This document shows, piece by piece, positions 8,560-16,535 of a stretch of 64,000 nt of DNA (position 1 is the stretch's first letter; every line of letters starts with the position of its first letter). The notes under the pieces are model-generated. The model did no database searches and was not told the origin of the DNA. It saw nothing but the letters and a program-made list of their open reading frames with translations. The position numbers and the translations under genes were made by a program. This stretch comes from Collinsella sp. (GTDB lineage Bacteria; Actinomycetota; Coriobacteriia; Coriobacteriales; Coriobacteriaceae), in the NCBI GenBank assembly GCA_019414245.1, contig DXMK01000015.1, positions 107,283-171,282 of the forward strand. Direction: 5' to 3'.

Positions 8560-9657
8560 ATGTCCTCGACCTTTGGCAACGTCTTGCATCTGAGTATCTT
8601 TGGCCAGTCGCACTCCCCCGCTATCGGCTGCTCACTCGACGGCATTCCTGCCGGTATTGCCGTTGACCAGGAGCAGCTACAGGCCTTTTTGGACCGTCGT
8701 GCCCCCGGTCGCGACGAGACCGCAACCAAGCGCCACGAGGCCGACGCCGCGCATATCATTGCCGGTGTGGTCGACGGACACACCACTGGCGCACCCATCG
8801 CAGCAATTATCGAAAACACCAACACGCGCTCCAAGGACTATTCCGAGCTGCGCCGCAAGCCCCGCCCAGGGCACGCAGACTTTCCCGCGCGCGTGAAGTA
8901 CCACAACATGCACGACGTCGCCGGCGGCGGACACTTCTCCGGCCGCCTGACGGCCCCCCTGTGCATCGCCGGCGGTATTGCGCTGCAGGCACTCGAGGCC
9001 CGTGGCATCAAGGTCATGGCGCACGTCGCGCAGATCGGCGGCATCTCCGACCTGCCCATGGACGACATGGTCTATCGCGAGGCCGACCGCAAGGCGATCC
9101 TCACGAACGATCTGCCCTGCATTGACGCCGCCGCAGCCGACCGCATGCGCGAGGAGATCCTAGCCGCGCGCGACGAGCTCGACAGTATCGGCGGCATCGT
9201 GGAGTGCGGCATCTACGGGCTTCCCGCGGGCATCGGCGACCCCATGTTCGACGGTATCGAGAACCGCATAGCGCAGATCGCGTTTGGCATTCCCGCCGTA
9301 AAGGGTGTGGAGTTTGGCATGGGCTTTGCCGTGGCCGCCATGCGCGGCAGCGAGAACAACGATCCGTATCGCGTTGATGCCGAGACCGGCGAGATTGCGG
9401 TCGAGTCCAATAACGCCGGCGGCATCCTGGGCGGCATTTCCACGGGCGCACCCGTCATGTGGCGGATGGCCGTAAAGCCGACGCCCTCCATCGGTCGCGA
9501 GCAACAGACCGTGGACATGGACGCCATGGAAAATGCCGAGCTCTCGGTCCACGGCCGCCACGATCCCTGCATCGTCCCGCGCGCCGTCCCCGTAGCCGAA
9601 GCAGCCGCCGCCCTCGCCATCTGGGACGCCCTCCTCGAGGACGCCGCCCAGCTCTAA
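8560..9657 (+). CDS. aroC: Chorismate synthase
   Basis: Forms chorismate from EPSP with reduced FMN, closing the common pathway. Seen: 365 residues beginning STFGNVLHLSIFGQSH, the family signature with the active-site His; RPGHAD near 105 and the SNNAGGILGGISTG segment in the C-terminal third, all standard for the family. ATG 8560 is preceded by GAGGAGGAA within the aroA tail. A downstream gap of 53 bases separates it from pheA. Confidence 0.95.
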   Translation: MSSTFGNVLHLSIFGQSHSPAIGCSLDGIPAGIAVDQEQLQAFLDRRAPGRDETATKRHEADAAHIIAGVVDGHTTGAPIAAIIENTNTRSKDYSELRRKPRPGHADFPARVKYHNMHDVAGGGHFSGRLTAPLCIAGGIALQALEARGIKVMAHVAQIGGISDLPMDDMVYREADRKAILTNDLPCIDAAAADRMREEILAARDELDSIGGIVECGIYGLPAGIGDPMFDGIENRIAQIAFGIPAVKGVEFGMGFAVAAMRGSENNDPYRVDAETGEIAVESNNAGGILGGISTGAPVMWRMAVKPTPSIGREQQTVDMDAMENAELSVHGRHDPCIVPRAVPVAEAAAALAIWDALLEDAAQL

Positions 9658-9710
9658 CCCGCCTCACCTGGGTTGCCTGTCAACTCAGCCGTTACGTGAA
9701 AGGGGCCTCC

Positions 9711-10856
9711 ATGGACCTTGCCGATATTCGCCAGGCCATCGACGGCATCGATACCACGCTCCTCGATAGCTTTATCGAGCGCATGGACATTGCCACCGAA
9801 GTCGCCAAATCCAAGATCGAGATGGGCAAGGCCGTCTTTGACCCCGCCCGCGAGCGCTCCAAACTCAACAACCTCGCCAGCCGCGCACCCGAGCGCTACG
9901 AGGCCCAGACCATCACCCTGTTCCGCCTCCTCATGAGCATGAGCAAGGCCGAGCAGCAGCGCTACATCAACGAGCTCAAGGGCATAACGGTGTCGCAAAA
10001 AGCCCGTGCCACGGCCGCAGCCTTTGACACGCCCTTCCCCCAGACGGCTACCGTTGCCTGCCAGGGCGTTGAGGGCGCCTACAGCCAGATCGCCGCGTGT
10101 AAGCTCTTCGACGTGCCCGATATCGCCTTCTTTGAGACCTTCGAGGGCGTTATGCGCGCCATACGCGACGGCTTCTGCGAGTTTGGCGTGTTGCCCATCG
10201 AAAACTCAACTGCCGGATCGGTCAACGCCGTCTACGACCTGCTTGCACAGTTCGACTTCCATATCGTGCGCTCGCTGCGCCTCAAGATCGATCACAACTT
10301 ACTCGTCAAACCCGGCACCAAGCTCGCCGACGTGCGCGAGGTCTACAGCCACGGCCAAGCCATTGCCCAGTGCGCCGGCTTTATCGAGGGCCACGGACTG
10401 CATGCCACCAAGTACCCCAACACCGCTATGTCGGCCGAGATGGTCGCCAACTCCGAGCGCACCGATGTCGCCGCCATCGCCTCGCGCAGCTGTGCCGAGC
10501 TGTATGGCCTGGAGGTGCTGGAGCCCAACATCCAGGACTCGGACAACAACTACACGCGCTTCGTCGTCATCAGTCGCGAACCGCGCGTCTATCCCGGTGC
10601 CAACCGTACCTCGCTCATGATCACCACGGCCAACGAGCCAGGCGCCCTCTATCGCGTGCTCGAGCGCTTCTACGCACTCAACATCAACCTCATCAAGCTC
10701 GAGAGCCGCCCCATCCCCGGCCGCGACTTTGAGTTTATGTTCTACTTTGACCTGGACTGCCCCTTTGGCAGCAAGGCCCTCGACGACTTGCTCGATTCCA
10801 TCGACGACGTGTGCGAGAGCTTTACCTACTTTGGTAGCTACACGGAGGTGCTCTAG
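9711..10856 (+). CDS. pheA: Bifunctional chorismate mutase / prephenate dehydratase
   Basis: Turns chorismate into prephenate and then phenylpyruvate. Seen: 381 residues. An AroQ-type chorismate mutase helix bundle occupies about 1-90. Prephenate dehydratase follows from about 112, with GVEGAYSQ, ENSTAGSV at 164-171 and the catalytic TRF at 282-284. A C-terminal ACT domain has NEPGALYRV and the ESRP motif at 331-334, so phenylalanine feedback is expected (known for the family). Start ATG 9711 follows GAAAGGGG. The open frame extends upstream to 9459 inside aroC, but there it is a shadow. The stop directly abuts the aroEK ATG. Confidence 0.93.
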   Translation: MDLADIRQAIDGIDTTLLDSFIERMDIATEVAKSKIEMGKAVFDPARERSKLNNLASRAPERYEAQTITLFRLLMSMSKAEQQRYINELKGITVSQKARATAAAFDTPFPQTATVACQGVEGAYSQIAACKLFDVPDIAFFETFEGVMRAIRDGFCEFGVLPIENSTAGSVNAVYDLLAQFDFHIVRSLRLKIDHNLLVKPGTKLADVREVYSHGQAIAQCAGFIEGHGLHATKYPNTAMSAEMVANSERTDVAAIASRSCAELYGLEVLEPNIQDSDNNYTRFVVISREPRVYPGANRTSLMITTANEPGALYRVLERFYALNINLIKLESRPIPGRDFEFMFYFDLDCPFGSKALDDLLDSIDDVCESFTYFGSYTEVL

Positions 10857-12095
10857 ATGACCGATACCGCCGCAACCCGCCCCTACGGCGTGCTGGGCCG
10901 CGTGCTGGGCCACAGCTACACCCCGACCATCTACAAAGAGCTCGCTGGGCTCGAGTACGTGCGATTTGAGCGCGAGCCCGAGGACCTCGCGGCCTTTATG
11001 ACCGGCAACGAGTGGGAAGGCACCAACGTGACCATCCCCTACAAACGCGCCGTCATGAACTACCTGGACGAGCTGAGCCCGCTCGCCGAGCGCATGGGCA
11101 ACGTCAACACCATCACGCGCCTAGCCGACGGCCGCCTGCGCGGCGACAACACCGACTACTTCGGTTTTCAGTGCCTGGTCGAGGAGTTGGGGGTTGAGGT
11201 TACCGGCAAGAAGGCCCTCGTGCTCGGAGCCACCGGCGGCGCCGGCACCACGGCAAGTATGGTGCTGGGAGATCTAGGCGCCATCGTTGTGCCCGTGGGT
11301 CGCACGAGCGAGGTCAACTACGGCAACATCGCGCAGCAGTCCGACACCGCCTTACTCGTCAACTGCACGCCTGCCGGTATGTTCCCCCACTGCCCCGACG
11401 CGCCTTGCACGCTCGAAGGGCTCGATGCACTCGAAGGCGTCATCGACATTGTCTACAACCCCGCCCGCACGGGCCTGATGCTCGAGGCCGAGCGCCGCGG
11501 CATTCCCTGCATCGGCGGCCTGCTCATGCTTGTGGCACAAGCAGCACAAGCTGTCGAGCGTTACACCGGCCAAGCCACCCCACGCGAGCGTATCCTGGAC
11601 GTAACGGAGCGCCTGTCCCGCCGCGAGCAGAACATCGCGCTGATTGGCATGCCGGGTTCGGGCAAGACCCGTGTAGGCGAGCAGATCGCCCAGCTCACGG
11701 GCCGCGAGCACATCGACCTTGATCGCGCCCTCGAGGAGCGCCTGGGGATGCCCTGCGCCGACTATATCGTCGAGCGAGGCGAGGCGGCCTTCCGCGAGCA
11801 GGAAACGGCGGCGCTGGCCGACATCTCCAAGCGCAGTGGCCTGGTGCTTTCCACGGGCGGCGGCGTGGTCACACGCGACGAGAACTACCCGCTGCTGCAC
11901 CAGAACAGCCAGATCGTGATGCTCAACCGCAAGCTCGACGAACTCGCCCACAAGGGTCGCCCCATCACCGCCCGCGATGGTATCGACAAGCTCGCCGAAC
12001 AGCGCATGCCGCGCTACCGCGCCTGGGCCGACTACATCATCGACTCGCGCAACTGTGCCGCCAACACCGCCCGCGCCGTCCTCGACACCCTCTAA
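10857..12095 (+). CDS. Fused shikimate dehydrogenase - shikimate kinase
   Basis: One polypeptide for two consecutive steps: reduction of 3-dehydroshikimate (AroE) and phosphorylation of shikimate (AroK). Seen: 412 residues. AroE part, about 1-250: shikimate-binding SYTP near 20-23, catalytic Lys in NVTIPYK (K63), DNTD at 97-100 and the nucleotide loop GATGGAG at 124-130. AroK part, about 255-412: P-loop GMPGSGKT at 264-271, DLD near 287-289, FREQE and STGGGV at 332-337. Both sets of key residues look intact, so both halves are probably active. The fusion is continuous in one frame with no internal start needed. It ends the main operon, just before a strong terminator. Confidence 0.93.
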   Translation: MTDTAATRPYGVLGRVLGHSYTPTIYKELAGLEYVRFEREPEDLAAFMTGNEWEGTNVTIPYKRAVMNYLDELSPLAERMGNVNTITRLADGRLRGDNTDYFGFQCLVEELGVEVTGKKALVLGATGGAGTTASMVLGDLGAIVVPVGRTSEVNYGNIAQQSDTALLVNCTPAGMFPHCPDAPCTLEGLDALEGVIDIVYNPARTGLMLEAERRGIPCIGGLLMLVAQAAQAVERYTGQATPRERILDVTERLSRREQNIALIGMPGSGKTRVGEQIAQLTGREHIDLDRALEERLGMPCADYIVERGEAAFREQETAALADISKRSGLVLSTGGGVVTRDENYPLLHQNSQIVMLNRKLDELAHKGRPITARDGIDKLAEQRMPRYRAWADYIIDSRNCAANTARAVLDTL

Positions 12096-12134
12096 ACCAC
12101 CACAAAGGGGACAGGCACCTTTGTGGTGGTTTTT
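12096..12134 (+). terminator. Terminator after aroEK
   Basis: Perfect 13-bp stem (12096-12108 with 12118-12130), nine-base loop, followed by TTTTT. It begins immediately after the aroEK stop, so aroQ is either read through or has its own promoter. Confidence 0.9.
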
Positions 12135-12175
12135 CATTCCGCCTCACCGCCCGCCCAGCCGCAAAGGAAGCAACC

Positions 12176-12613
12176 ATGAAAGCACTCGTTATCAACGGTC
12201 CCAACCTCAACATGCTCGGCATTCGCGAGCCGGGCATCTACGGTAGCGATAACTACGACCGCCTGGTCCAGATTTGCCAGGAGGCGGGTACCGCACAGGG
12301 TTTTGACGATGTCGAAGTCTTTCAGTCCAACCACGAGGGCAGTATCGTCGACAAGATCCAGGAGGCCTACGGCAAGGTCGACGGCATCGTCATCAACCCG
12401 GCCGCTTACACGCACACCAGCGTGGCCATCCTGGACGCTCTCAAAGCCATCGCCATCCCCGCCGTTGAGGTCCACATCAGCGCCGTCGAGACCCGCGAGG
12501 ACTTCCGCCAGGTAAGCTACGCACGCCTAGCCTGCTTCGCGACCATCACCGGCGAAGGCTTGCAAGGCTACGCGCACGCGCTGGAGCTGCTGAGGGAGCG
12601 TCTCGAAAAGTAG
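12176..12613 (+). CDS. aroQ: 3-dehydroquinate dehydratase, type II
   Basis: Dehydrates 3-dehydroquinate to 3-dehydroshikimate, the step otherwise missing from the operon above. Seen: 145 residues, flavodoxin-like, starting MKALVINGPNLNMLG, with the REPxIYG catalytic-Tyr loop, the NPAAYTHTS segment and the EVHIS His motif. Length and motifs fit the small dodecameric type II enzyme. AAAGGAAG lies upstream of ATG 12176. The final 38 bases before its last codons recur at 14222, after the next two genes (see the remnant there). Confidence 0.95.
   Translation: MKALVINGPNLNMLGIREPGIYGSDNYDRLVQICQEAGTAQGFDDVEVFQSNHEGSIVDKIQEAYGKVDGIVINPAAYTHTSVAILDALKAIAIPAVEVHISAVETREDFRQVSYARLACFATITGEGLQGYAHALELLRERLEK
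12566..12603 (+). repeat. Direct repeat copy 1 (3' end of aroQ)
   Basis: 38 bases of the aroQ 3' coding end match 14222-14259 at 35 of 38 positions. The three differences are all third-codon and synonymous (Gly, Ala, Arg codons). Confidence 0.85.
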
Positions 12614-12659
12614 CCTCACGAGCAAATCCATCGGCGCGATTCATACGCTAATAATGCCA

Positions 12660-12697
12660 GTGCCGCCAGCAGCAACCTCGCTACTGGCGGCACTTTA
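12660..12697 (+). terminator. Terminator after aroQ
   Basis: Perfect 10-bp stem (12660-12669 with 12684-12693) with 14-base loop, followed by the T-rich TTTATT. A second, outer inverted pair (ATGCCAG/CTGGCAT) surrounds it. Confidence 0.75.
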
Positions 12698-12706
12698 TTA
12701 CTGGCA

Positions 12707-12712
12707 TATAAT
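12707..12712 (+). promoter_or_regulatory. -10 box for the two-gene module
   Basis: A consensus TATAAT sits 32 bases before the ATG at 12744. The -35 region falls in the right arm of the preceding terminator and is weak, so this promoter may need an activator. Confidence 0.55.
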
Positions 12713-12743
12713 CGTTGCAGTCACACAACGTCTGGAGACGCGC

Positions 12744-13193
12744 ATGTTAAGCATCCATCTGGGAGATTACCCCGGTTCCATCTACGATACCGAAACCTAT
12801 TTTAGGAACTCATACTTGGACTCATGGTTCGAAGACCCTATGGCCACGCAGATCATTAAAAGCGTGGACGGGTCAGAGCTCATCGGCCCCCACAACATCC
12901 TAAGCAAGCAGCTGGGCTCGATCACCCCACTCGAACTGTCCGGCGGCGTCAAGACGCTGTTGCTGGTTCGCAATCTCCCAAATATGGTGTTCAACGCATC
13001 CACCTGCGGAGACAACTGTGCCCGCTGGCTACTCAAGATCGGCAAAGAGCAAGACGTCCTTGTAACCCTATACCACATCATGAAGTTCCCTTGGAAGCGT
13101 TTTGAGATTCGCATCGATAACGACGGCCGCATCGTCAGGAACATGCAGGAGTTCGTAGGTGCAACGAATGACTTTTTGGATGTTGATGAATAA
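12744..13193 (+). CDS. DUF4869-like protein, first gene of two-gene module
   Basis: 149 residues of unknown function. Seen: it begins MLSIHLGDYPGSIYDT, has a central LSGGVKTLLL strand, then FNASTCGDNCARWLLKIGK, and an alternating strand/helix C-terminal half; no membrane segment or signal. I associate this pattern with the DUF4869 family from memory, which needs a profile search. ATG 12744 is chosen because GGAG precedes it; the frame runs open 30 codons further up through the terminator. Its stop and the next ATG overlap as TAATG, so translation of the ATPase is probably coupled and the products likely act together. Confidence 0.7.
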   Translation: MLSIHLGDYPGSIYDTETYFRNSYLDSWFEDPMATQIIKSVDGSELIGPHNILSKQLGSITPLELSGGVKTLLLVRNLPNMVFNASTCGDNCARWLLKIGKEQDVLVTLYHIMKFPWKRFEIRIDNDGRIVRNMQEFVGATNDFLDVDE

Positions 13194-14194
13194 TGAAGGG
13201 GACGCATACCGTTATCGTTGAGCGCGCAAAGGTCAAATACACGCTCACGTTCAAGCGCAACATCTCCTTCATCCGCGGCAACAGCGGTACGGGCAAAACG
13301 ACGCTCATTTCGATGATCCGCGACTATAACGATCGAGGACAAGAAAGCGGCGTCACGCTCAGCTGCGACGTGCCTTGCGAAACGCTTTCCGGCAGACGCT
13401 GGGAGCGTGAACTGTCGATCATCGAAGATTCAATTATCTTTCTTGATGAAGGCAACGAATTTATCTACTCGAAGGATTTCGCAAAGGCCGTCAACGGATC
13501 GTCCAACTATTTTGTTCTGATATCTCGTCGCGACGCCAACGAACTCCCTTACAGCGTCGACGAGATCCTAAAACTGGTCAACACGACGAGCAAAGTAATT
13601 AACGGCCGTAAAAGCGACAAGCGTTTTTACTCGGTGACCAAACCGCTTTATACCCACACGGCAAACATGCTGTATCAGGACCTTAACGTAGGGTTCGACA
13701 ATCCCGATGCCGTGATTGTCGAGGATAGCAAGTCTGGCTATCAATTCTATAGCGCCCTTTGCAACCGACTGGGAATCCCCTGCTATACCGCCACCGGCGT
13801 AGCAAACCTAAAACGAACGATTCACGAATGTCCCGAGCAAAACATCCTTGCCATAGGAGACGGTGCAGCGTTTGGTCCCTACATCGAAAAGGTGCTCGGA
13901 CAGCGCGTTTACAAGAACGTTCGCTTGTTCCTCCCCGAATCATTTGAGTGGACGCTTTTGCGATCTGGCCTCATACCCAGCAACGACATTCCAAAGATCC
14001 TTGAGGACCCCTCGAGCTACATCGAAAGCCGCGACTACCTAAGTTGGGAGCGATTCTTCACCGACGCATTGATCAAGTACTCGGCAGATACTCGCTACGC
14101 CTACAGAAAAGCAAAGCTCAATGAGCAATACCTGAGGCCGCAAGCAATGGATGCAGTCGGGAGCGTCTTGCCCGAGTGCCTAAGGGCGGAATAG
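13193..14194 (+). CDS. Small P-loop ATPase with TOPRIM-like C-terminal half
   Basis: 333 residues, function unknown. Seen: Walker A GNSGTGKTT at 29-37 straight after a strand/turn typical of ABC/SMC-like ATPases; Walker B IIFLDE at 81-86; a sensor-like LISRRD at 109-114. In the second half, VIVEDSKSG (174-182) and LAIGDGAAFG (219-228) are spaced like the Glu and Asp motifs of a TOPRIM fold, followed by PESFEW at 249-254. ATPase plus TOPRIM would recall OLD-type proteins in miniature, but the TOPRIM reading is inference. No ABC signature LSGGQ is visible. It is coupled to the upstream DUF4869-like gene and followed by an orphan aroQ 3' end. Confidence 0.7.
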   Translation: MKGTHTVIVERAKVKYTLTFKRNISFIRGNSGTGKTTLISMIRDYNDRGQESGVTLSCDVPCETLSGRRWERELSIIEDSIIFLDEGNEFIYSKDFAKAVNGSSNYFVLISRRDANELPYSVDEILKLVNTTSKVINGRKSDKRFYSVTKPLYTHTANMLYQDLNVGFDNPDAVIVEDSKSGYQFYSALCNRLGIPCYTATGVANLKRTIHECPEQNILAIGDGAAFGPYIEKVLGQRVYKNVRLFLPESFEWTLLRSGLIPSNDIPKILEDPSSYIESRDYLSWERFFTDALIKYSADTRYAYRKAKLNEQYLRPQAMDAVGSVLPECLRAE

Positions 14195-14221
14195 CGAGTC
14201 CTTAAGTTCATTTAGAAACCC

Positions 14222-14269
14222 GGTTACGCTCACGCGCTGGAGCTGCTGAGAGAGCGTCTGCTACACTAA
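14222..14269 (+). pseudogene. Orphan 3' end of aroQ (direct repeat copy 2)
   Basis: The frame reads GYAHALELLRERLLH then stop, against GYAHALELLRERLEK in intact aroQ. There is no start and stops lie just upstream, so it is a remnant. It shares 35 of 38 bases with 12566-12603. Together the copies bracket the two-gene module, as expected if a cassette entered the aroQ 3' end and supplied a replacement end. Confidence 0.75.
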
Positions 14270-14347
14270 TCTTAGGGCCAAATGAGCCAGTGGCGTTTGC
14301 CCCGAATCATTTGTAACTGTTCGATTGACATGCAAAGGAGCATATCC

Positions 14348-15472
14348 ATGTCCCAGTACGATTACCTCGTCGTCGGTGCCGGCCTTTCGGGCGCCGTCTT
14401 TGCCAATGCCGCCAAGAGCGCCGGCAAGTCGGTCCTGGTCATCGATCGCCGCGACCACATTGCCGGCAACATCTACACCGAGGACGTCGAGGGCATCCAG
14501 GTCCACCGCTACGGCGCGCACATCTTCCACACCTCCATGAAGGACGTCTGGGACTACGTCAACCGCTTCGCCGAGTTCAACAACTACGTCAACTCGCCGG
14601 TCGCCAACTTCCACGGCAACATGTACAACATGCCCTTCAACATGAACACCTTCGCCAAGATGTGGCCGGGCGTCGTCACGCCGGCGGACGCCAAGGCCAA
14701 GATCGCCGAGCAGGTGGCCGCCGAGAACATCGGCGAGCCGCAGAACCTGGAGGAGCAGGCGCTGTCGCTCGTCGGCCGCGACATCTTCGAGACGCTCGTG
14801 AAGGGCTACACCGAGAAGCAGTGGGGCCGCGACTGCAAGGACCTGCCCGCGAGCATCATCAAGCGCCTTCCCTGCCGCTTTACCTACGACAACAACTACT
14901 TCAACGACCGCTATCAAGGCATCCCCATGGGCGGCTACACCAAGATGGTCGCCAACATGCTCGAGGGCGTCGAAGTGCGCTGCGGCGTGGAGTACAAAGA
15001 GCTGATTGCCGCCGAGCCCGATATCGCCGCCAAGACGATTTACTGCGGCCCCATCGACGCGTTCTACGACTTTAAGCTGGGCACGCTCGAGTACCGCAGC
15101 CTGCGCTTTGAGACCGAGACGCTCGACGAGCAGGACCACCAGGGCGTGGCCGTGGTCAACTACACCGAGCGCGAGATCCCCTACACGCGCATCATCGAGC
15201 ACAAGCACTTTGAGTTTGGCACGCAGGACAAGACCGTCATCACGCGCGAGTACCCGGCCGACTGGAAGCCCGGCGACGAGCCCTACTACCCCATCAACGA
15301 CGCCAAGAACGAGGCCCTCTACAAGCAGTACGAGGAGCTGGCAGCACAGGAGGGCGACGTGATCTTCGCCGGTCGCCTGGGCGGTTACAAGTACTACGAC
15401 ATGGACAAGGCCATCGCCGCCGCCTTCGAGCTCGTCCGCAAAGAGCTGGGTATGGAGCCCACGGAGGCGTAA
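14348..15472 (+). CDS. glf: UDP-galactopyranose mutase
   Basis: Interconverts UDP-galactopyranose and UDP-galactofuranose; FAD-dependent and cytoplasmic. It supplies the donor for galactofuranosyltransferases. Seen: 374 residues, FAD motif VVGAGLSGAV near 8-17, DRRDHIAGN, the RYGAHIFHT segment, and a C-terminal GRLGGYKYYDMD active-site block. ATG 14348 follows AAAGGAG; the frame is open upstream without a site. Codon third positions are strongly G/C, unlike many glycosyltransferases downstream. Its presence pairs logically with the two GlfT2-like proteins and one GlfT1-like protein of this locus. Confidence 0.96.
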   Translation: MSQYDYLVVGAGLSGAVFANAAKSAGKSVLVIDRRDHIAGNIYTEDVEGIQVHRYGAHIFHTSMKDVWDYVNRFAEFNNYVNSPVANFHGNMYNMPFNMNTFAKMWPGVVTPADAKAKIAEQVAAENIGEPQNLEEQALSLVGRDIFETLVKGYTEKQWGRDCKDLPASIIKRLPCRFTYDNNYFNDRYQGIPMGGYTKMVANMLEGVEVRCGVEYKELIAAEPDIAAKTIYCGPIDAFYDFKLGTLEYRSLRFETETLDEQDHQGVAVVNYTEREIPYTRIIEHKHFEFGTQDKTVITREYPADWKPGDEPYYPINDAKNEALYKQYEELAAQEGDVIFAGRLGGYKYYDMDKAIAAAFELVRKELGMEPTEA

Positions 15473-15514
15473 AAACCCAACGGCTAAAGGCTGATAGCCA
15501 TTCAGGGATGTAGA

Positions 15515-15545
15515 AAGTCCGATGCAGCATCGCTGCATCGGACTT
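15515..15545. terminator. Long perfect hairpin after glf
   Basis: 14-bp perfect stem (15515-15528 with 15532-15545), ATC loop. The following bases are only moderately T-rich (ATTGTT), so termination strength is uncertain; it could act in either direction. Confidence 0.65.
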
Positions 15546-15579
15546 ATTGTTGAGGGAGCACTGAACGCGCACACGTCCC

Positions 15580-15612
15580 AAAAAGCAAAGACCCGGCATT
15601 ATTACCGGGTCT
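15580..15612 (-). terminator. Terminator of tRNA-Arg(TCT)
   Basis: On the minus strand an 8-bp stem (15605-15612 with 15589-15596) is followed by TTGCTTTTT, 12 bases after the tRNA CCA. Confidence 0.8.
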
Positions 15613-15624
15613 CTAAAACTCATA

Positions 15625-15701
15625 TGGTGCTCCATGGCGGATTCGAACCGTCGACCTTGGGATTAGAAGTCCCCTGCTCTATCCAACTGAGCTAATGGAG
15701 C
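15625..15701 (-). tRNA. tRNA-Arg(TCT)
   Basis: Minus-strand cloverleaf: acceptor GCTCCAT/ATGGAGC, anticodon loop CTTCTAA (TCT), T arm with GGTTCGAATCC, and encoded CCA at 15625-15627. Confidence 0.95.
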
Positions 15702-15755
15702 ATAAAAGCCGCACGTCCAAGCGGGTACAAGTTCGCGCGACTAAAAGATTATAAC

Positions 15756-16523
15756 CTACTTGAACTGGTCATGGTACGCCTTGCAGACCTCATCCACGGG
15801 ACCATCCATGCGTAGATCGCCTTTCTCGATCCATACGGCACGCTGGCAAATGCGCTCAACCTGATCCATGGAGTGAGAAACGAACAAGACCGTGACGTCG
15901 CCGCTCTCGATAAAGTGCTGAATGCGGCGCTCGCATTTCTGCTGGAAAAAGACATCGCCAACAGAAAGCGTCTCATCGACGATTAAGATATCGGGCTCGG
16001 TAATCGTGGCGATAGCAAAGGCAATGCGTGCGACCATACCCGAAGAGAAGTTCTTCAAGGGCATGTCAACGAAGTCTTTAAGCTCAGCGAACTCGATAAT
16101 CTCGTCAAAACTAGCGTCGATAAACTCCTTGGTATAGCCAAGCAGCGCACCGTTCAGATAGATATTCTCACGCGCGGTAAGCTCCGGGTCAAAGCCGGCA
16201 CCGAGCTCAATCAGCGGCGCGATATTGCCGTGGACTTTAACCTCACCTTCGCTGGGCTCCAAAACGCCAGCGATAATCTTGAGCATCGTAGACTTGCCGG
16301 AACCGTTAGTACCAACAAGGCCAACGACCTCGCCGCGATGCACATCAAACGAAATGTGCTTAAGCGCACGGAATTCTTCAAAGAACAGCTCGTGCTTTGC
16401 GAGCTTAATAAAGTACTCCTTGAGGTTTGTAAGCGACTCAGACGCCATATTAAAGATCATGGTGACGTCTTTGACCTCAACAGCAAGGGGCTGCTTGCTG
16501 TAATCAATAGCAGATTCAGTCAT
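15756..16523 (-). CDS. Polysaccharide ABC exporter, ATP-binding subunit (Wzt/TagH-like)
   Basis: Powers export of an undecaprenyl-linked glycan with the permease encoded just upstream. Seen: 255 residues, Walker A GTNGSGKST at 71-79, the degenerate signature NFSSGM, Walker B DILIVDE and a switch His in FVSHS. It has the long N-terminal segment typical of this subfamily but ends soon after the ATPase domain, with no C-terminal carbohydrate-recognition domain as in some Wzt proteins. ATG 16523 is eight bases after AAGGAG; a GTG at 16532 overlaps that site and is rejected. Twelve bases separate it from the permease stop. Confidence 0.92.
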   Translation of the reverse strand: MTESAIDYSKQPLAVEVKDVTMIFNMASESLTNLKEYFIKLAKHELFFEEFRALKHISFDVHRGEVVGLVGTNGSGKSTMLKIIAGVLEPSEGEVKVHGNIAPLIELGAGFDPELTARENIYLNGALLGYTKEFIDASFDEIIEFAELKDFVDMPLKNFSSGMVARIAFAIATITEPDILIVDETLSVGDVFFQQKCERRIQHFIESGDVTVLFVSHSMDQVERICQRAVWIEKGDLRMDGPVDEVCKAYHDQFK

Positions 16524-16535
16524 GAACAGCACTCC

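Noticed and set aside
9459..9710. Upstream extension of pheA into aroC
   Set aside because: Arg/Pro-rich shadow translation; ATG 9711 has a good ribosome site and matches the chorismate mutase start.
15515..15545. Hairpin after glf considered as a riboswitch part
   Set aside because: A simple perfect stem with three-base loop between a stop codon and a tRNA; termination is enough to explain it.
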